A stretch of DNA of 64,000 nucleotides from Rhodoblastus sphagnicola (GTDB lineage: Bacteria > Pseudomonadota > Alphaproteobacteria > Rhizobiales > Beijerinckiaceae): the NCBI RefSeq assembly GCF_002937075.1, contig NZ_NHSJ01000096.1, forward strand, positions 1 to 64,000. Reading direction: 5' to 3'. Positions within the stretch are counted from its first letter, which is position 1. Each line of letters opens with the position of its first letter. The position numbers and the translations under genes were made by a program. The notes beneath the pieces are model-generated. The model was not told where the DNA came from, searched no databases, and worked only from the letters and a program-made list of their open reading frames with translations. Shown piece by piece: positions 35,154 through 42,954 of the stretch.

Positions 35154-35531
35154 TCAGCTTGCTCTTTTCGAGCGTGCGGCGAAAAACGCCGCGCCAGCCG
35201 CCGAGACGAGGCCGATAAGCTTGGCGTGACGGACGGCAAAGCCGAGAATATGGGGAGCCAGAGCGATCGGCGCGCTTGATTTCACCCAGGCCGTCAAACG
35301 TTGAACCGAATTCCAGACGATGATCCGGCCGATGAGACCGAGCAGGGCCGCCAGAACGAATGCCGCCCAATGCGGCTCCAGATGGGGCGACAGGCTGAGA
35401 TAGGCCGAGATTGCGCAGAAGATCAGGCCGGTCGCCGCGAACATCGCGGAGGCCAGACCACAGGCCACGCACAAAACCATGCTTTGCGCCACATGCAATT
35501 CAGCCGATGATGACGGCGAGGTCGGGCTCAT
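35154..35531 (-). CDS. Holin-like small membrane protein (copy B)
   Basis: 125 residues, paralogous to 17020-17415: hydrophobic segments ACGLASAMFAATGLIFCAIS and AAFVLAALLGLIGRIIVW, then SAPIALAPHILGFAVRHAK and the same VSAAGAAFFAARS tail. It converges on the hybrid kinase gene. The start overlaps the DUF883 stop (ATGA), but DUF883 is frameshifted here, so coupling may be weakened. Confidence 0.8.
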   Translation of the reverse strand: MSPTSPSSSAELHVAQSMVLCVACGLASAMFAATGLIFCAISAYLSLSPHLEPHWAAFVLAALLGLIGRIIVWNSVQRLTAWVKSSAPIALAPHILGFAVRHAKLIGLVSAAGAAFFAARSKRAS

Positions 35532-35837
35532 CCGCGCCCTCCGCGCGAGGCGCGGCCGAGCAGATATCCGGCGCCGGCGACAATGGCCAAAGCGGCGAGC
35601 GGGTTTTCAGAAACGGATTTGGCCAGATTGAGAGCGCCGCGCCCGACATAATCCTGGGCGCCCCCAGACCGATCCGTGAACTGGCTGGCGGCATCGGCGC
35701 CCGCCTTTTTCACCGCTGAAGCCGCTGTTGTCCGCCGCTGCCTTGGAAACGTCTTCGAGCGAGGCCTTGATGGCTTTCACGGCGTCGTTGATCGTCGCCG
35801 CAAATTGTTCCTGTTCCGCCTTGAAATTGTCCGACAT
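35528..35837 (-). pseudogene. Frameshifted DUF883 gene (copy B)
   Basis: Starts normally at 35837 (MSDNFKAEQEQFAATINDAV), matches copy A to KAAADN near 35730, then changes frame: the C-terminal half (VKKAGADAASQFTDRSGGAQ to LLGRASRG) lies in the neighbouring frame down to the stop at 35528. Two bases appear to be missing (or one added) relative to copy A. Without correction the membrane anchor is lost. A sequencing error cannot be excluded. Confidence 0.8.
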
Positions 35838-35951
35838 TGGCTCTCGCCATTTTGCCATATGATCCCGCCTCCAATCGGCTTGACTCTTTTCGGCGTTCAG
35901 AGAACCAATGCCGGCCCCGACGCCTTGTTCAAACTGATGGCCGATCATTTG

Positions 35952-36512
35952 TCAGCCCGTCTGGGCCATGGCGACGCGCAAGGGATCGCCTGCCGCGAGG
36001 AATTCGCCGCCGATCTCTTCGGGCGCGTCAATGCCCATCAGTTCCATCAATTTTTGGCGGGCGCGATTGACGCGGCTCTTGATGGTGCCGACGGCGCAAT
36101 CGCAAATGGCGGCGGCCTCCTCATAGGAGACGCCCGAGGCGCCCACCAGCAGAATGGCCTCGCGGTGGTCTTCGGAAAGTTGCGCAAGCGCGATTTTCAG
36201 ATCTTGGAGATCAAGGCAACCACCCTGCTCAGGGTAGCTCATCAGCTTGGCGGCTTCTTCGCCATCCGTATCCTGAACCTCGCGCCGCGCCTTGCGATAA
36301 TCGGAATAGAAGGTGTTGCGCATGATGGTGAACAACCAGGCCCGGATCGAGGTTCCTTCTTGGAAACGATTCGACGCCGCCCAGGCCTTGATCAAGGTCT
36401 CCTGCACCAGATCGTCGGCGCGATCGGGCATATTGGTGAGCGACAGCGCGAAAAAGCGCAATTGCGCCACCTGGGCGAGCAAAGCCGTTTTGAATTCCGC
36501 CGTCGGAGTCAT
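35952..36512 (-). CDS. ecfG: EcfG general-stress sigma factor (copy B, intact)
   Basis: A 186-residue ECF15-type sigma factor. Region 2: FFALSLTNMPDRADDLVQET, then IKAWAASNRFQ and AWLFTIMRNTFYSDYRKARR; region 4: LSEDHREAILLVGASGVSYE and CDCAVGTIKSRVNRARQKLM. It directs RNA polymerase to GGAAC-N16-CGTT promoters. The ATG at 36512 overlaps the nepR stop (ATGA). This is the only complete EcfG in the window; the copy-A gene lacks 43 of these codons. Confidence 0.95.
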   Translation of the reverse strand: MTPTAEFKTALLAQVAQLRFFALSLTNMPDRADDLVQETLIKAWAASNRFQEGTSIRAWLFTIMRNTFYSDYRKARREVQDTDGEEAAKLMSYPEQGGCLDLQDLKIALAQLSEDHREAILLVGASGVSYEEAAAICDCAVGTIKSRVNRARQKLMELMGIDAPEEIGGEFLAAGDPLRVAMAQTG

Positions 36513-36739
36513 TTGCACGCCTCGCTGGAGTCATCGGCGCCATCATGCTTCGGCCCGTTGCGCGGTTGAACGCCCTTGAGGCCGACGCTTTCCAATTGGT
36601 CGAGCAAGCTGGCGAAACGATCCGGCATGGGACTGCGCGCCGTTTCGGCAAAAAGCATCTTCAGCTTGTCGCCCAGGTGCAATTGCAGTTTTTCTTCGAG
36701 CGGCGGCTTTTGAGCGGCGGGCTCCTGCGTTCTTTCCAT
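36509..36739 (-). CDS. nepR: NepR anti-sigma factor (copy B)
   Basis: A 76-residue anti-sigma factor with the core EEKLQLHLGDKLKMLFAETA and MPDRFASLLDQLES. The start at 36739 (MERTQEPAAQ) aligns with MESKQEPPAS of copy A; the longer frame to 36904 covers promoter sequence. The stop overlaps the ecfG start, coupling anti-sigma and sigma. Confidence 0.92.
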   Translation of the reverse strand: MERTQEPAAQKPPLEEKLQLHLGDKLKMLFAETARSPMPDRFASLLDQLESVGLKGVQPRNGPKHDGADDSSEACK

Positions 36740-36921
36740 ATTTTTCGCCAGTCTTTCATGCGGTTGCGAGATTGGCAGCGGCCCTTGAAACGAACCGATG
36801 GCGTCGGCGCCGCCTCGCGCGGCGCTAGCGGCCCCCCCCCTGTTCCGCCGAGCGGAACCAGGATTACTGGTGGAGGGCAAGAAGGAAGGCGGGCTGTCCA
36901 GCATAGCCCTCTTGTGGAGGC

Positions 36922-36946
36922 AACGCCGGCGTCATCACTATGTTCC
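36922..36946 (-). promoter_or_regulatory. EcfG-type promoter of nepR-ecfG (copy B)
   Basis: On the minus strand GGAAC (36946-36942), 16-base spacer, CGTT (36925-36922). Positive autoregulation of the intact sigma gene is implied. Confidence 0.88.
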
Positions 36947-36963
36947 AAAAAACATTTTTCTTG

Positions 36964-36988
36964 GGAACTCGACCGCCCCCGCCAAGTT
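36964..36988 (+). promoter_or_regulatory. EcfG-type promoter of phyR (copy B)
   Basis: GGAAC (36964-36968), 16-base spacer, AGTT (36985-36988), 57 bases before phyR. The first -10 base differs from copy A (CGTT), so it may be weaker. Confidence 0.72.
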
Positions 36989-37044
36989 ACCCTTGAGACG
37001 TCCTCGTCTTGAGGAATGGCTTATCGCGCTGGAGAATTCTTGTC

Positions 37045-37842
37045 ATGACGCTTTCGGCGCTTGTCGCCCCGCAACTTCCCTTTCTGCGCCGCTATGCCCG
37101 CGCCATGAGCGGCAGCCAGTCCAGCGGCGACGCCTATGTGGTCGCCATGCTCGAAGCCCTGATCGAAGATCCCACGCTTTTCGATTCCAGGCTTGACGCG
37201 CGCACGGCGGTTTACAAGGCTTTTTCGCGTATCTGGAACGCCATGCCGATAATTGGACGGGCTGACGCGCTTTCAAGTTCAGGGGCCGAGCGCCGCCTCG
37301 AACAGATCACGCCCCTGCCGCGGCAGGCATTCCTGCTGACGGCGGTGGAAGGTTTTTCGGCCGACCAGGCCGCTAAAGCGCTCGGCATGGATCTGGCGCA
37401 TTTCTCCAAACTGTTGGAAACCGCAGGCCGTGAGATCAGCGCGCAGGTCGCGACTTCTGTGCTGATCATTGAGGACGAGCCAATCATCGCTATGGATCTT
37501 GAGACTCTGGTCAAGGATCTCGGCCATGAATGCCTCGGCAACGCTCGAACCCGGGGCGAGGCGGTGGAAATGGCCCGCCGTCTGAGGCCTGGGCTGGTGC
37601 TTGCCGATATTCGTCTGGCCGATGGCAGTTCCGGCCTGGCGGCTGTGCATGACATTCTCGAATCCTTCGAGGTTCCCGTGATCTTCATCACCGCCTATCC
37701 GGAAAGCCTGTTAACCGGCGCGCGTCCGGAGCCGACTTTCCTGATCGCCAAGCCGTTCGAGGAAGACATGGTGCGCGCGGTGATCAGCCAGGCCCTGTTC
37801 TTCGACGCAAAGGCCGAGACGGAGGCCGTCAGCGCTTCATGA
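37045..37842 (+). CDS. phyR: PhyR anti-anti-sigma response regulator (copy B)
   Basis: 265 residues, collinear with copy A. Sigma-like domain: APQLPFLRRYARAMSGSQSS and LPRQAFLLTAVEGFSADQAA; receiver domain: VLIIEDEPIIAMDLETLVKD, phosphoacceptor in VLADIRLADGSSG, then FITAYPESLL and IAKPFEED. When phosphorylated it should bind NepR and free EcfG. Two PhyR proteins could integrate different kinases. The ATG at 37045 matches the copy-A start. Confidence 0.94.
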   Translation: MTLSALVAPQLPFLRRYARAMSGSQSSGDAYVVAMLEALIEDPTLFDSRLDARTAVYKAFSRIWNAMPIIGRADALSSSGAERRLEQITPLPRQAFLLTAVEGFSADQAAKALGMDLAHFSKLLETAGREISAQVATSVLIIEDEPIIAMDLETLVKDLGHECLGNARTRGEAVEMARRLRPGLVLADIRLADGSSGLAAVHDILESFEVPVIFITAYPESLLTGARPEPTFLIAKPFEEDMVRAVISQALFFDAKAETEAVSAS

Positions 37843-38017
37843 GACGGAATGCCAAATCCGAATGGATCATTCGGATTTGGCGCCAGACAAGCCCACCCCG
37901 CGATCCGGGACCACTGCGCAATCCCGCCCGTTGCCTGACGACATGATGCCGCGCAAGACAGCCATGGGCTGGCGGCGATCATGCGCGTTGGAATTGTTTC
38001 GTTAGAAAGTCGGGGCG

Positions 38018-39442
38018 ATGCGGTTCGTTTCGGACATTGCGATAGGTTTGGCTTGCCTCTCCGCAGCCCTGGCCTTTCTCTCTTACGTCTTGCGGCGTCG
38101 CGGATTGGCGGGCCAATCCCGGCAGGTCGCCATCATCGCCATCGCCGGCCTGTTTGCTTTCAGCGCCTCACGTTTCACCGATACGGCCGCCCTCTATTTT
38201 CCCGATGAAGAATGGCTCGGCTACGGGAGTTTGGCGACCTTGTTTTTCGCATTGACCGCGTCGCTCGTTGTCTGGAGTGGGCTGCCGGCCCTGCTCGCCG
38301 AACCCTCGCCCGGCGAATTGATGGAAGCGAACAAGGCCCTGAGCGGCGCGGCCGAACTGCGAGCGGCGGAGGTTGCGCGACTCGCCGCGACCCAGGCCGA
38401 ATTGGAGCGCGCTGTGCGCGAACGCACACTGGCGCTGGATGAAGCCAATCAACGTTTCAAACTGGCTTTGCGCAACTCCGAGATCTCCATGGTCCAGCAG
38501 GACCGCGATCTCCGTTACATCTGGGTGCACAATGCGCCCAAGGGCATGGCGGCCGCGGACTTGCTCGGCCGGTTTCAGAAGGATGTTCTACCGGAACATG
38601 TCGACGCCCCGCTTGGGAGCGCCAAGCGCGGCGTCATGGCGAACGAGACGCCTGACAGTCTGGAATTCAGCATCGCGATCGGGGGCGTCACCCGCCATTT
38701 TCATGAAAATATCGAGCCCGTCTTGCGCGATGGCGCCGTCATCGGCGTTCTCGTCACGTCGATCGAAACGACATCCTATCGTCGCCAGCAGGACGAGTTG
38801 CGAGGACTGCTGCGCGAAGTCACCCACCGCACCAAGAATTTGCTCGCGGTCATCATGGGCATCGCGCGCCAATCCGGTCGCTCCTCCAAGGATGTTTCCA
38901 CCTTTGTCGCGCGTTTCAACGGCCGCATTCGCGCCCTTGCCGTCGCCCATGAGCTGCTGGTGGACTCCGAGTGGCGTGGCGTGGCGATACGAAGGCTGGT
39001 CTGGGGCGTCTGGAAGGCGGTCAGCCCGGAAACCTTGAACTTGCTCACGCTGGAGGGTGACGGCCCCGACCTGGCCCCGGAATGCGCGCAAAACCTCGCC
39101 CTGGCCCTTTATGAAATGCAAAGCAACGCCATTGAACATGGCGGATTGCTCGCGCCCGGCGGCGGCGTAAGAATTTGCTGGGCGACGTCCGAAGACGATC
39201 CAGACCTTGGCGTCAAAATGGTCTGGGAGGAAACGGGCCGTCCCTCCGCGCCAGCGCAAACCATCGGCTTCGGCAAGACCTATGTCCATGGTCTGCTGCC
39301 CCGCGCCACCAAGGGCCGCAGCGCCATGCACTTTCATGAAAATGGCCTGACATGGACGCTGACGCTGCCGCGGTCGAATTTTGTCGCTAACGCTGGCGCG
39401 CAGGGCGCCATCGCGAATAGAGCGCAGGGCGGCGCAAAGTAA
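38018..39442 (+). CDS. HWE-family sensor histidine kinase next to phyR (copy B)
   Basis: A 474-residue paralogue of the copy-A kinase: MRFVSDIAIGLACLSAALAF, two more hydrophobic segments to residue ~95, coiled coil with AARRLAATQ-like heptads, PAS-like NSEISMVQQDRDLRYIWVHN, and the HWE helix VTHRTKNLLAVIMGIARQSG. ATPase: ALALYEMQSNAIEHGGLLAP. The membrane region is where the paralogues differ most, so the two may sense different signals while sharing PhyR as likely target. Confidence 0.88.
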   Translation: MRFVSDIAIGLACLSAALAFLSYVLRRRGLAGQSRQVAIIAIAGLFAFSASRFTDTAALYFPDEEWLGYGSLATLFFALTASLVVWSGLPALLAEPSPGELMEANKALSGAAELRAAEVARLAATQAELERAVRERTLALDEANQRFKLALRNSEISMVQQDRDLRYIWVHNAPKGMAAADLLGRFQKDVLPEHVDAPLGSAKRGVMANETPDSLEFSIAIGGVTRHFHENIEPVLRDGAVIGVLVTSIETTSYRRQQDELRGLLREVTHRTKNLLAVIMGIARQSGRSSKDVSTFVARFNGRIRALAVAHELLVDSEWRGVAIRRLVWGVWKAVSPETLNLLTLEGDGPDLAPECAQNLALALYEMQSNAIEHGGLLAPGGGVRICWATSEDDPDLGVKMVWEETGRPSAPAQTIGFGKTYVHGLLPRATKGRSAMHFHENGLTWTLTLPRSNFVANAGAQGAIANRAQGGAK

Positions 39443-39457
39443 AAAACGCGCCCACGG

Positions 39458-39482
39458 GGAACAACATAATGACGCCTGCGTT
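39458..39482 (+). promoter_or_regulatory. EcfG-type GSR promoter of the PRC-barrel and csbD genes
   Basis: GGAAC (39458-39462), 16-base spacer, CGTT (39479-39482), 75 bases before the PRC-barrel start. Confidence 0.87.
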
Positions 39483-39556
39483 GTTTTGAAAGGAACGGCG
39501 ATCTTCAAGCTTCACGGCAAGCGCAAAGACGATCGGCGCTCCCCCTCAAGGAGATC

Positions 39557-39967
39557 ATGATGAACACCAAGGCTATCCTTGGCGCTTGCGCGCTATTGTC
39601 GGTCGCTGCCCTTTCGACCGCCGTCTTCGCTGAGCCGAAGCTAACGGCGGGCGAAACCAATGTGCTGACTAGCCAGGGCGCGAGTGACGTTCTCGCGAGC
39701 ACGATCGTCGGCGCGACCGTCTATTCGCCCCGCGATGAAAAGGTCGGCGACATTCAATATCTGGTCATGAACAAGGACGGCAAGATCGAAGGCGCGGTGA
39801 TCGGCGTTGGCGGCTTCCTCGGCGTCGCCAAAAAGGACGTCGCCCTCAACTTCAAAGCGCTGACCATTTCTTACGACACCGACAATTCGGTGAAGAAGAT
39901 CACGGCCGACGTCACCAAGGACGGGCTCAAATCCGCCCCGGACTATCTGTTCCTGAAGAAGTCCTGA
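39557..39967 (+). CDS. Secreted PRC-barrel protein
   Basis: A 136-residue protein with a signal peptide (ILGACALLSVAALSTAVFAE) and a PRC-barrel domain (ASTIVGATVYSPRDEKVGDI, KIEGAVIGVGGFLGVAKKDV). AAGGAG precedes two adjacent ATGs (39557 and 39560); the second has better spacing. PRC-barrel proteins of this length are common stress genes of Rhizobiales; function unknown. Shares its EcfG promoter with csbD 45 bases downstream. Confidence 0.88.
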   Translation: MMNTKAILGACALLSVAALSTAVFAEPKLTAGETNVLTSQGASDVLASTIVGATVYSPRDEKVGDIQYLVMNKDGKIEGAVIGVGGFLGVAKKDVALNFKALTISYDTDNSVKKITADVTKDGLKSAPDYLFLKKS

Positions 39968-40012
39968 TTTTTTGCAACACCAACCGAACCCCAAGATCGA
40001 AGGATGAAAACC

Positions 40013-40204
40013 ATGTCCAGCACCACTGACAAGATCGCCGGCGTCGCCAATGAAATCGCCGGCAAGGGCAAGCAAGCTCTCGGCAAGGCTGTGGATGACA
40101 AGGGGCTTCAAGCCGAAGGCGTGGCGCAGGAAGCCAAGGGCGAACTCCAGAAGGCCGCCGGCAAGGCCAAGGACGCGGTGAAAAAGGTCGTCGACAACGC
40201 CTGA
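40013..40204 (+). CDS. CsbD-family stress protein (copy B, 63 aa)
   Basis: Begins [20 protein letters not shown] and continues with [20 protein letters not shown] and [20 protein letters not shown], the complete CsbD pattern, longer than copy A by 11 residues at the C-terminus. The ATG at 40013 has GAAGGA at proper spacing; the ATG at 40004 is too close to it. Confidence 0.9.
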   Translation: MSSTTDKIAGVANEIAGKGKQALGKAVDDKGLQAEGVAQEAKGELQKAAGKAKDAVKKVVDNA

Positions 40205-40307
40205 CCGGCGCCTGCCCGGCGCCGCGGCCCCAGGTCCGCGGCGCTGGCTTTCTTGGCGAGCGCGGTGGCGCGTCGCCTTTCAACTCCATAGATTCGTGGA
40301 TGATTTC

Positions 40308-40562
40308 ATGAAGTTTTCTCATTTCCTCTGCGCGGGTCTGCTTGCCGCGACCGCGCAGTTCGGACTCTCCCTTTCGCCGGCTTCCGCCGATCCCGCCCCG
40401 CAAAGACCGATGGTCGAGAGCGCGCCGGACGTCGCCAAGCCGGCGGGCGCCGTCGCGCGCGACGAGAGGCGGCCGTCCCACTGGCGCAAAGCGCCCCCGC
40501 ATCATCGTGGCTGGGACGGACGCCATCGCCGTGCCCGGGGGCCTCACCATCGCCAGTGGTGA
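40308..40562 (+). CDS. Small secreted basic protein (84 aa)
   Basis: Signal peptide KFSHFLCAGLLAATAQFGLS with cleavage after SASA, then a Pro/Arg/His-rich mature part (HWRKAPPHHRGWDGRHRRAR). No family recognised. Low-complexity histidine and arginine suggest metal or polyanion binding, by inference only. An ATG 12 bases upstream is also possible. A textbook terminator follows. Confidence 0.6.
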   Translation: MKFSHFLCAGLLAATAQFGLSLSPASADPAPQRPMVESAPDVAKPAGAVARDERRPSHWRKAPPHHRGWDGRHRRARGPHHRQW

Positions 40563-40581
40563 TGCAGGCGCGAGCTTGTCG

Positions 40582-40609
40582 AAAGCGGCCTTCGGGCCGC
40601 TTTTTTTTT
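40582..40609 (+). terminator. Rho-independent terminator
   Basis: GCGGCC-TTCG-GGCCGC stem-loop extended by AAA/TTT pairs and followed by nine T in total. Confidence 0.93.
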
Positions 40610-40627
40610 GTGAACGCGATAAAAGAA

Positions 40628-40651
40628 GGGGACGCTTGCGCGTCCCCTTTT
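40628..40651. terminator. Bidirectional terminator between converging units
   Basis: GGGGACGC-TTGC-GCGTCCCC with TTTT on the plus side and an A/G-rich flank giving CTTCTTTT on the minus side; probably serves the DUF3309 gene. Confidence 0.75.
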
Positions 40652-40690
40652 CGACAGGCGCGGAAGCCGGATCGCGCCCGAATGGAAGGC

Positions 40691-40849
40691 TTAAATCCGC
40701 CCCATGAGCAGCAGAACCACGACGATCAAAACGATCAGGCCGAGGCTGCCGCTGGGCGCGTAACCCCAATTGGCGCTATGGCCCCAGTTCGGCAGAACGC
40801 CAACCAGCATCAGGATGAGGATAACGAGAAGAATGGTTCCAATCGACAT
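40691..40849 (-). CDS. DUF3309 membrane protein (52 aa)
   Basis: The minus strand encodes MSIGTILLVILILMLVGVLP, the family's tryptophan/glycine linker NWGHSANWGYAPSG, and a second helix SLGLIVLIVVVLLLMGRI. This is a canonical DUF3309 protein. Inner membrane, function unknown, typical of Rhizobiales stress regulons. Confidence 0.87.
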   Translation of the reverse strand: MSIGTILLVILILMLVGVLPNWGHSANWGYAPSGSLGLIVLIVVVLLLMGRI

Positions 40850-41186
40850 GCGTATCTCATTTTCAAAGAGCTTGCGCCTCGGCCCCGCACGAGCCGGACG
40901 ATGTGAATGCGATATCCGGAAGAGCCTGTTTCCACTGCTATTTTTTGAACTTGACGGCAGCTCCTGCGGTATGCGCTTTCAATAAGACAATGGCGCTTGA
41001 CCCGTTCGGTTCCAGCTTGCCGCGATAAATTCGCCGCGACAGGTTCGTGTAGCGCAGCGCGGCGCGGAATGAAGAATATTTCAATGGCCGGCGCGCTTGT
41101 GTGCACTTTTGAACGGACGCAGCGTCGAAAACTGACTAGCGTGATCTTGCCTCAAATTCTCCTTCGAAGCGCAGGGAACAGATCGT

Positions 41187-41579
41187 ATGATCGAGAATTC
41201 CGCTGAGTTGTCCATTCTGGTCGTTGAAGATGAAATCCTGATCGCAGCCGATCTGGAATTGCTTCTGAGGGAACGCGGCCTGTGCGTGCTTGGTCCGTGC
41301 AGGGCGCTGGAAGAGGCCTTGGCTCTGCTGAAGCGCGCCACACCAGATTTCGCCATGCTGGACTTCGATCTCGCTGGCGAATCGTCACTGCCGCTCGCGC
41401 GCGAGTTGCAGCGGCGCGACATACCCTTTGCGTTCTTAACGGGATCTCCAGGCAATGAAGAGGCGGCGCTTGAGTTCACGTCCAGCGCCATCGTGCAGAA
41501 ACCCTTTGATCCGAAAGATATTTTCGCCCTCGTTGAATCCCTGGGATCTGAAATGCATCCACGACAGTCCTTAAACTGA
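41187..41579 (+). CDS. Single-domain response regulator
   Basis: A 130-residue CheY-like receiver: LSILVVEDEILIAADLELLL with the acidic pair, FAMLDFDLAGESSLPLAREL with the phosphoacceptor, FAFLTGSPGNEEAALE and the KP motif in IVQKPFDPKD. No output domain. It precedes a PAS kinase by 100 bases and may be its partner. GGGAACAG just before the ATG acts as ribosome binding site, not as a GSR box. Confidence 0.88.
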   Translation: MIENSAELSILVVEDEILIAADLELLLRERGLCVLGPCRALEEALALLKRATPDFAMLDFDLAGESSLPLARELQRRDIPFAFLTGSPGNEEAALEFTSSAIVQKPFDPKDIFALVESLGSEMHPRQSLN

Positions 41580-41679
41580 ATAAAGAACTCATTTCAGTTT
41601 TGCCTTTTGTTGATGCTCGCGGACACAATCCATTCGATTGGCGCCGGGGCGAACAATTCGGAATGTGCGACGAAACAAC

Positions 41680-42954
41680 ATGACTGACGACTGCCACCAA
41701 ACCAGCGCGAATTTGGTCCGCGCCTTGCTGACCGTGTCAACGGATTGTCTCAAGCTCATGGACGCCGACGGGCGCCTGCTGGAGATGAACCCCTGCGGGC
41801 TGAAGCTGATGGAAATCGAAGACTTTTCGACCGTTCGCGATCAGCCCTCGACGATCTTCTGGCCGGAAGAAACACAGCCGACGTTTCTCGACGCCTTGCA
41901 TCGTGCGCGCAACGGTCTTGCTTCGTCCTTTTCGGCCTTTTGCCCGACCGCCAAAGGCGATGCGCGCTGGTGGGACGTCACAGTGCTGCCGATCTTCAAC
42001 GCGCGAGGCGAGGTGGTGTGGATTTTCGCCGCCTTGCGTGACGCGACCCACGCCCAAATGTCTGAAAAAAGCCCGCGCGATACGATAAAGGACAAGGAAG
42101 AAGCGCCGCCGCCGATGGTCGCGCGCCTTGAGTCCGAAAGCCTGCGATTGCAAGCCGTCCGGGCGCAAATCGGTCACGCCGAAAAGCTGCGCCTGCTCGG
42201 CCAGTTTGTCGGCTCCGTCGTCCATGACATCAACAATGTCCTGTCCTCCATGTCCGGCGCGGCGCGGCTGATCCGGCGCGTGGCCGCGGACGAGAGAACT
42301 TTGGACATTCTCAATCCCGTTGACCAGGCGGTGAGCAAAGGCGCGCGTCTGGTGCGGCAATTGCTCGATTTTTCTCGCACCGGGCCGAGCGAACCGGAAG
42401 TGCTCGAGGTGGCCATGGCGATCAAAGGCGACGCCGATTTGATGCGCCATTTCATCGGCCATGGCGTGCAGCTGGAGCTCAACTGCGAGGACGGACTCTG
42501 GCCCATTCTGGTCTCGCCGGGCGAATTGCAATCGGTCATTTTCAATCTGCTGGGCAATGCGCGCGACGCGCTGGACGGCGAGGGACGCGTGGAAGTCTCC
42601 GCGCGCAACCGCCCTTCGGTGGAGCGGCTGCGCGGCTTGCCTGCCGGCGATTATGTCGAAATCGCCGTGACAGACAATGGCCCAGGCATTACTCCAGAGG
42701 TTCTGGCGCGGCTTGGAGAACCTTTTTTCACCACGAAGGCGAAGGGCAAGGGCACGGGCCTTGGCGTACACTCAGCCTTTGAACTGGCCAAGGCCTGCCG
42801 TGGCATGATCGAAATCAACAGCGCGTCAGGCATGGGCGCGCGCATTTCCTTGCACCTGCCCCGCGCCGGCGCCGCTGGCGACATGATGGCGGCGGCCGCA
42901 CCGCAGCCGACGGTCCAAGCCGTCCCCACAACGATTGAAAATGCGTCGGCCTAA
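41680..42954 (+). CDS. PAS-domain sensor histidine kinase
   Basis: A 424-residue soluble kinase. PAS domain residues ~10-125 (LTVSTDCLKLMDADGRLLEM to WIFAALRDAT), linker, phosphoacceptor region LLGQFVGSVVHDINNVLSSM (H in VVHDINN, as in NtrB-like kinases), ATPase with SVIFNLLGNARDALDGEG, TDNGPGITPEVLARLGEPFF and GTGLGVHSAFELAKACRG. The start at 41680 (MTDDCHQ) has no clear ribosome binding site. Its stop overlaps the converging Crp/Fnr gene by 4 bases. Confidence 0.88.
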   Translation: MTDDCHQTSANLVRALLTVSTDCLKLMDADGRLLEMNPCGLKLMEIEDFSTVRDQPSTIFWPEETQPTFLDALHRARNGLASSFSAFCPTAKGDARWWDVTVLPIFNARGEVVWIFAALRDATHAQMSEKSPRDTIKDKEEAPPPMVARLESESLRLQAVRAQIGHAEKLRLLGQFVGSVVHDINNVLSSMSGAARLIRRVAADERTLDILNPVDQAVSKGARLVRQLLDFSRTGPSEPEVLEVAMAIKGDADLMRHFIGHGVQLELNCEDGLWPILVSPGELQSVIFNLLGNARDALDGEGRVEVSARNRPSVERLRGLPAGDYVEIAVTDNGPGITPEVLARLGEPFFTTKAKGKGTGLGVHSAFELAKACRGMIEINSASGMGARISLHLPRAGAAGDMMAAAAPQPTVQAVPTTIENASA

